In this document: positions 58,320-64,000 of the stretch, piece by piece
How the letters are laid out: every line of letters begins with the position of its first letter
How positions within the stretch are numbered: the first letter of the stretch is position 1
Assembly: GCA_013350335.1 (NCBI GenBank)
Contig: CM023540.1
Coordinates: 53,134,905 to 53,198,904, forward strand
Length of the DNA stretch: 64,000 nucleotides
Reading direction: 5' to 3'
Source: Chimonanthus salicifolius
Lineage: Eukaryota; Streptophyta; Magnoliopsida; Laurales; Calycanthaceae
Position numbers and translations under genes: made by a program
Notes under the pieces: generated by a model
Seen by the model: only the letters and a program-made list of their open reading frames with translations
Told to the model about the DNA's origin: nothing
Databases searched by the model: none

Positions 58320-59819
58320 GCTCTGATACCAATTGAAATTCTGTTACTAGAGTAATGCATGACCTAAAGAGGGGTGAATAAATCGTTTTTCAATTTTAAT
58401 TCCCTTTTAAAATTTCTCAACCGAATTTTAATTTAAGTGTATGGATTATTCAATGAGATCCTTTCACTGTGAAATAAACAATTTCTCAACCGAATTTCAA
58501 TATAAGTGTGTGTATGTGAAACAATATTCAATCCAAGTAATCAATTCAAAGCATCAGCCACATATAAACACAAATATTTTATACTGGTTCGATTTCAACA
58601 AACCTACAACCACTGTCAGACTTCCCAACTGTAGGGACGTCCCAAATATTCTATGTATGGGTCTCACACCCAAATAGTACAACCTAGTTTTTTATAGAGG
58701 TTCAACCCAATCGGTCTAATCCCCTACACCTATTTCTTTTAGTGGTTCGAACACACCGTTCTAATCCACTTTACAATGATTGAAATAAAAGAAAGAAAAA
58801 ATACTTGCCTTAGGCCTTATCTGATCTTCTTTAAACGTTTTCTTCTTTACTCAATCTGTGTGCTCCTTCCATCAGAGTGATTATCGGCACAGCAGTATAG
58901 GACATAAATATGATTGGTTTTAAGGTCCTATGTGAACACCTTAAGCTTCATCAGAACTGGGGTATTGATTACCCAAACATCTATGTAAGAAGATGATGAA
59001 AAAGGTGTAAGAGGAGGAGGTTAATCTCTCTAGTCACACTGTTATAATTTTTCCAAGAGGTTCTCTGTGTGTCTGTGGTTATTTTATTCAGCTCACATAT
59101 ATATAAGACTGTCTGCATTTTTGTAGCCAGTCACGCCCACGAGGCCTCGAGGATTCCAATGAGGCCTCGTGGTGGTATATGGTAAAGACAGCTCAGAAAT
59201 CTGCATAAGTTGTTATGTCTTTCAAATAGTGAATGTCCAACCAATTAAGATGCCACCGTGCATGATTGACTATTAATATATCTTAGTCATCAATCAAGGA
59301 TGAGATTGATGATTGTAAATCATATTTAATCTCATGGAGGAGCCTTTCCATTTTTGTCAAAAACACCCAGTTCCCTAACGACTCTTTATTCAAAACATGT
59401 GAGGTGACACTTGGAGTTTCAACATATGGATGTATCTTAATTCCATAACTCCTAATTAAGGAAAACAAATTTAATTTCCTAAATCTGTAAGAGACTCGGT
59501 CAGCCAGACACATGGTCAGCTGAGTTACAGTTGTCCAAAATACAACTCAGCACAAGACTGGTTGCGAGGCCTCGACAGACTGCACAAGGCCTCGAGGCTG
59601 TAAGTCAATTATATTCTGATTTTCCAGTTTATAAAGAATTGACTTCTAAGGTATTTGACTTAGCCTAAGGTCTCCTAAGGTTCACTTACCTGTGTGCTAA
59701 TAACATATTCGGTGTAGATTCTTCAATTGCACAGTAGATCTTCACATACTTCCAAGGTAAGTCCAACTGAGGCATGTAATTGACAATAAGGGTGACTCAG
59801 ATGAACCGGGGCACTTACA
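58320..59819 (-). repeat. Element C 5' LTR and primer site (minus)
   Basis: Perfect primer site GCTCTGATACCA (58320-58331), LTR 58334-59819 (1486 bp), plus-strand ends TGAAATTCTG...GGGGCACTTACA. Minus TATA box about 59096-59106 (ATATATATAAG on plus). U3 carries CACGAGGCCTCGAGG, ATGAGGCCTCGTGG, TGCGAGGCCTCGAC and AAGGCCTCGAGG (59149-59600). Inserted into the noncoding element at 59820-61067. Confidence 0.92.
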
Positions 59820-61067
59820 CTTTGGATATGTAAAAATTGAGTGGATACTTGGGGATTGGATGGTGATGTGTCATGAATGAATGTGGATGGAAAATGGGTA
59901 AAAAATATGGAGAAAAACTAGTGTCAAAATCGTGTGGAGTGATAAGGCAATGGATGATGTGGCTTATGCACATGGAGGCTAACTTTTTCTTCAAGTTGTG
60001 TAAACTTAGGGTTAAATGGATGAATGACTAAGATTAAATGGGGTTATGATCAAATGGTTCTAAGGTATTTTGGGTAAAAATAATTATAGGAAGTGGACGA
60101 TGATTGATGGAGGGTTTGGATTCAAACGTTGATCCTAGATGATTAATGGAATGCATGACCTAAATCTAAGGTAATGTGTATATGTGATGGATGCATGTGG
60201 AGGCTCTAGGGTTTCTAAGAGATAAATGAAGGGATGAGATTAGATTACCTAATATCTATGGTTAAGATGATTAATGCATGAAATGAATGTATGGATTTGT
60301 ATGCGATACATGGATGGATACTAATCTAAGGCTAAGATGATCATGAATGATGATGGATGACCTAGATCTAATGATATATGAATGGATGGATTAGATTTAA
60401 TGGTGGATCTATGGTTTGTCCTAATTGGGTATGTGAGATGGAAGGTTAAGATCTAACATAGAAGTTGGATGGTGTGGATGTGAAGTTGGGTTATGGGTTT
60501 TTGGTCATGGATAGATGGTTGGACTTAGGTGAATTCGAATGTGGATCCATAGAGTTCATTGGAGTTGGGCTTTGGATTTGGATCTAGACTTCAACTCATG
60601 CCCATTTGAATTGGATTTGAGAGCTTGGGCCTTAGTTGGACTGAGCTTGCATACTGGCCTGGCCCAATGTGTGAAATGCGCATGGGCTTGTATGTGGCTT
60701 GGCCCATTTGAACTGAAATTCAGGCTTTGACACTTGGAATGCAGCTTTTAACATATAGAATTAAACAATTATTCAGCCACTTTAAATCTAAAAATTATTA
60801 ATTAATCTTAGACTCTCATAATTGGGTCCAGATTAATTAATTTACGTGAAAATTCTAGAAAGTGACATAAAATAATTATAATAATTCTAGGTCTTCTCTT
60901 TAAAGCTCTAAACTTGAAATCATCTGCTGTTTTAGCTTGATTTTCCTGAACTTTCCATTTTTTACTACAAAACTGATAAACAAAATTAACTGGATCATTA
61001 TATACAGAATTGAGAGCTAACTGGTCCAATAATCAGGGGTAAAAATGTAATATTTCAATGCTCAACA
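59820..61067. mobile_element. Second copy of the 2.6 kb LTR-like element, truncated
   Basis: Collinear with 15800-17099: ATAGGAAGTGGA.GATGAT, GATGGATGCATG.GGAGGCTC, TGGATCCATAGAGTTCATTG and AATCAGGGGTAAAAATG, ending CTCAACA at 61067. The left part is missing because element C inserted here and the other side falls at or beyond the gap. G-rich, C-poor like the first copy. Neither copy encodes protein. Confidence 0.85.
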
Positions 61068-61449
61068 AGGACCTCCCCTAACATGGGTCTCACCAAGGAA
61101 TGCCTCTAATTACTTGAGAGAGGAAGACCAACATGACTCAAAACCTAGAGATCCGTAACACAAAGCTCATGTGGCCACGTCACGATGCTCCACCCACTCA
61201 AACAAGTGATCTATCTCACCACTAACTCACCCACGAATCAAACATTGGGAAGTCTACAACCGAGCGAGAATTCGCTAAGTATGCTAACAGAAAGGTAGCG
61301 CATCGAGCACACCACAAGAACAAACCTACGGTGTCTACGTACTACCCCATACCCGGTTCAATCTGCCCTATCACACAGGGGATGAACCGAATATCTAGTT
61401 ATCATCACATCTATCTTTGTCCCCATGCATAGTCCGAGAGTTGAATCAT
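61068..61449 (-). other. Leader region of element F (minus)
   Basis: Noncoding DNA between the LTR-like element and F's primer site, rich in ACC/CACC words. It is the expected position of the 5' untranslated leader. Element F's gag-pol is not present, so F is cut here by the neighbouring element. Confidence 0.5.
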
Positions 61450-62060
61450 GTTCTGATACCAACTGTAAAGCCCCGTCCCGTTACGGGCACGTTATCTTCG
61501 AAATGTCCCAAAAAGATCACAAAGAACAGATATCTGGCAAATTTTTTTTTTTGAAAACAGGGTAACTACATCCCACTCAACAGTTTAATAAAGGCCAAAT
61601 CCAACATAATGATAAACATAATAAATTACCATCGACCGTTCAATGTAGTTATATAGTCATCCAAACAAACATGTGATGACGAGCCCATACAAACAAAGGT
61701 ATCTCAAATCTAAAGCATAAGCATGATCATATAATGTCTAACTACTACTGTTCCTCCCCAGGTGACTGCTCGAGAGGCCTGCCTGGCCCCTCCACAATCA
61801 GGGTACCTGAAAGGTAAGGGGATGAGCTAACCAGCCCACTGAAGGGAATAAGCATATCATGTGTTAGCGACATAAACATATATCACATGTATGAAATGTG
61901 ATGAACATCATAAAAGAAAGGATGTCTACGTACATGAGTACTCAACTATACTACTAACCAATGGTCCCACCGACCAATCCGAGACATCACCTCCATAATT
62001 CACAATGGTCCTCCAACAACTCCGGTCTCCTTACCAACGTAAACAGAGACCACACAACCA

Positions 62061-62230
62061 CCTCAACCGCCGGAATGCAACGGGGAAACCCGCATCCCCT
62101 ATGGGGGTCTCAACTGCCAGAGCATAACTGGGAAGCCAATCTCAAGGGTAGGCACCTCAATCGCCGGAACACAACGGGGAAACCCACATCCCCTATGGGG
62201 GTTTGAACCGCTGGAGCATAATAGGGAAGT
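62061..62230 (+). repeat. 94-bp tandem duplication in F LTR
   Basis: Two units beginning CCTCAAYCGCCGGAA and sharing ATCCCCTATGGGGGT. Start-to-start distance is 94 bp. Confidence 0.9.
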
Positions 62231-62248
62231 CCTCCCAACAACTAGCGT

Positions 62249-62630
62249 CATCACATCATCATAACCATATACACATAAATAGTCCCTCCCTTACAACACC
62301 AATGGTATGCCGTCCATTGTGGATTATCTTTCATACCTGCACATGTTATCATAATCATGTATAACAACATAACCCACCACATCATTGTAACCATATACGC
62401 ATAAATAGTCCTCCAGTTACAACACCCAATTGCATATTGTCCATTGTGGGTTACCTCTCATACCTACACATGTTATCATAATCATGTATAACAACATAAC
62501 CCATCACATCATCATAACCATATACACATATAAATAGTCCCTCCATTACAACATCCAATGGCACGCTGTCCGTTGTGGATTACCTCCCATACCTGCACAT
62601 GTTATCATAATCATATATAACAACATAACC
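62249..62630 (+). repeat. 127-bp tandem repeat x 3 in F LTR
   Basis: Units begin near 62250, 62377 and 62504 with ACATCATYRTAACCATATAC. Each holds a CCRTTGTGGRTTA block and TTATCATAATCATRTATAAC. Confidence 0.93.
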
Positions 62631-64000
62631 ACATCTAATATAGCTAGCCAAAATCAGTATCATACTCCATCATGAAAAATCAATAGCTCATAACGAATTA
62701 CTTAAAATACACATCTCCATGTCCGACATAATTATATTTGCATCTCATAAATAAACACTCAATGCATCATCAACTCCTGCCGAGTATCACATTCAATATC
62801 TTTTTATTCAGTTAGAATTTTCCACAATTGCACATAGTTGACGAGAGTACACTCGATCCGATCCCTTGCCACATGTTCAATTTCAACAGTTTCCTCTCTA
62901 CCGAGTGGCTTAGAAAATAAAGGGTCCAGCTCGGGTCATTCCATGTCCAGGAATAAACTTTTTGAATTATGCAAATGTATGTTAAATCGTGATAAATCCC
63001 CTCACAGTGTGTGGAGTCGAAAATCCGAAGCGGGCAAGCGACTTAATGAATTCAAATGAGCTCAATCTGTTCAAAAAAGGAAGGGCGAACAAGTAAATAA
63101 AGTAAAATAGGCTAAAACGAGAACGAATTGAAAACGGGCCTCAAACTATGTCGGGTTTGAAACGGGCCGAGCTGGGTCGGTCTAGAAAGAAGGGCCTGAA
63201 AACAGGCTCTAAAAAATGTCAGACCTGAAAAGAGACCTGCTAGAGGTGGGCCGAACTAAGTCTAGGCCTCGCTGGCCTTGACCCAACTGGGCTAGGACTC
63301 GACCAGATCTGAACCAGTCTGTTACGTCGAGCCTGAGCCAATGGGCGTCGCAGTTGGGTCACAACCCAAGCCCAAGAACTGGGTCAACCCAAAAGCCCAA
63401 CCGAGTCGATACGACCACTCAACTGGGTCGAAGAGGAGGAAAATGGGAGGGGAAAATTAGAGAAAAGCAGGGAAAATCAGGGAAAAGGAAGGAAAACCAA
63501 AAAGGGGGAAAAGAGATTAAGAATAAGGGAGAAAACTCAAAAAAATCGAGGAAAACCAAGTAAAAACGAGGAAAACTCGAGAAAAAATTCATGGAAAACT
63601 GATGAAAATAGAGAAAGGGTGGAGAGGGAAAACGAGATTAAAGAGGAGAAGAAAAGTGGAAGAAGGAGAGTACCTAGAAGGTGAGAATCGGCAACCTTGA
63701 GCGGCTAAAGGGGGGCATTGCGCTCCAAACCAGTAGGAGAGAGGGTTGCTCGCACCGACAGAGGGTGGGAAGATGAAGGGTTAGGGAAGAGAATCCGTAA
63801 AGAAGGAGGGTTGAAGAGAGTGAGAGAGAAATGAGAAGAAGCTGAAAGAAAGGAAGATAGAGAGATCGAGAAAAGAAGAGGGTTTACCTGAAAGAGGGGT
63901 TTTATGAGGGGGTGTTAGGGCTTTGAGTTTTGAAACTTCCTTTTTTTTTTCTTTTTTTCTTTTTTTTTTTAACAAGGTCTCATAAAAATCAAAACCCACC

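Larger units (their letters stand above)
61450..64000 (-). repeat. Element F primer site and LTR (minus), runs off window
   Basis: GTTCTGATACCA (61450-61461), then LTR from 61464 (TGTAAAGCCCCGTCCCG). Tandem repeats occur at 62061-62230 and 62249-62630. A cluster of GGGCC and TGGGTC motifs at 63120-63430 may be the U3 counterpart of the other families' clusters. The rest is purine-rich with A and G runs. The ORFs at 63354-63563 and 63781-63999 look like low-complexity read-through. The start motif matches the chromovirus-type LTRs at 965, 12261 and 46831. Confidence 0.75.

Noticed and set aside
62249..62630. Regularly repeated units suggestive of a CRISPR array
   Set aside because: Repeats are contiguous 127-bp tandem units without spacers, inside a plant LTR.
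63354..63999. Lys/Glu-rich ORFs at the right end
   Set aside because: Low-complexity purine-rich LTR sequence gives such frames by composition alone.

Overview
This 64 kb window looks like repeat-dense, gene-poor nuclear DNA of a flowering plant with a large genome. Two kinds of evidence point to a plant: one recognisable host gene of the plant IQD (IQ67-domain, calmodulin-binding) family at about 27.7-29.9 kb, and almost continuous nested plant LTR retrotransposons around it. I cannot name the species. There is one 100-N assembly gap at 52780-52879.

Layout. 1-4401: 3' end of a Ty3/gypsy chromovirus of Tekay/Del type (integrase, GPY/F module, chromodomain remnant) with its 3.4 kb 3' LTR. About 5.2-10.05 kb: a decayed Ty1/copia element whose gag is joined directly to integrase. 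11.2-14.1 kb: SIRE/Maximus-type and chromovirus-type LTR pieces. 14.1-21.1 kb: gag-only SIRE-like element A (minus strand), with a 2.6 kb noncoding LTR-like element nested in its 3' LTR. 21.9-23.7 kb: a solo SIRE-like LTR. 24.2-25.4 kb: a 5'-truncated copia of Retrofit/Ale appearance. 27.7-29.9 kb: the IQD gene, intact through its IQ region but disrupted in the last exon. 30.2-41.9 kb: gag-only element B (minus), carrying two solo LTRs with target-site duplications inside it and a TRIM inside its 5' LTR. 42.4-46.8 kb: gag-only element D (plus), cut by element G. 46.8-52.8 kb: element G (minus), a young-looking element with 2.5 kb LTRs, no pol and a small CCHC zinc-knuckle ORF. 53.0-59.8 kb: element C (minus), the only SIRE-like copy that still has pol, although pseudogenised. 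59.8-61.07 kb: a second copy of the 2.6 kb LTR-like element. 61.07-64 kb: 5' leader, primer-binding site and LTR of another chromovirus-type element F (minus).

How the parts relate. A, B and D keep a SIRE-type gag (capsid/UBN2-like domain, CCHC, acidic coiled coil) but stop where protease should begin, so they would need protease, reverse transcriptase and integrase in trans from an autonomous relative such as C. B and D also carry a second, degenerate acidic ORF region between gag and the 3' LTR.

Most unusual signal. Every SIRE-like LTR here with a visible TATA box has, immediately upstream of it in U3, a cluster of short interspersed GC-rich inverted repeats. The core differs between subfamilies (ACCGA-GGGG-TCGGT, CGATGGGTCGA, CGAGGCCTCGA). 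The unrelated element G has at least six 10-12 bp-arm hairpins (GGGTTCGGCC/GGCCGAACCC) in its LTR. Similar clusters followed by a TATA-like box recur inside B and C downstream of gag or pol, suggesting a second internal promoter.
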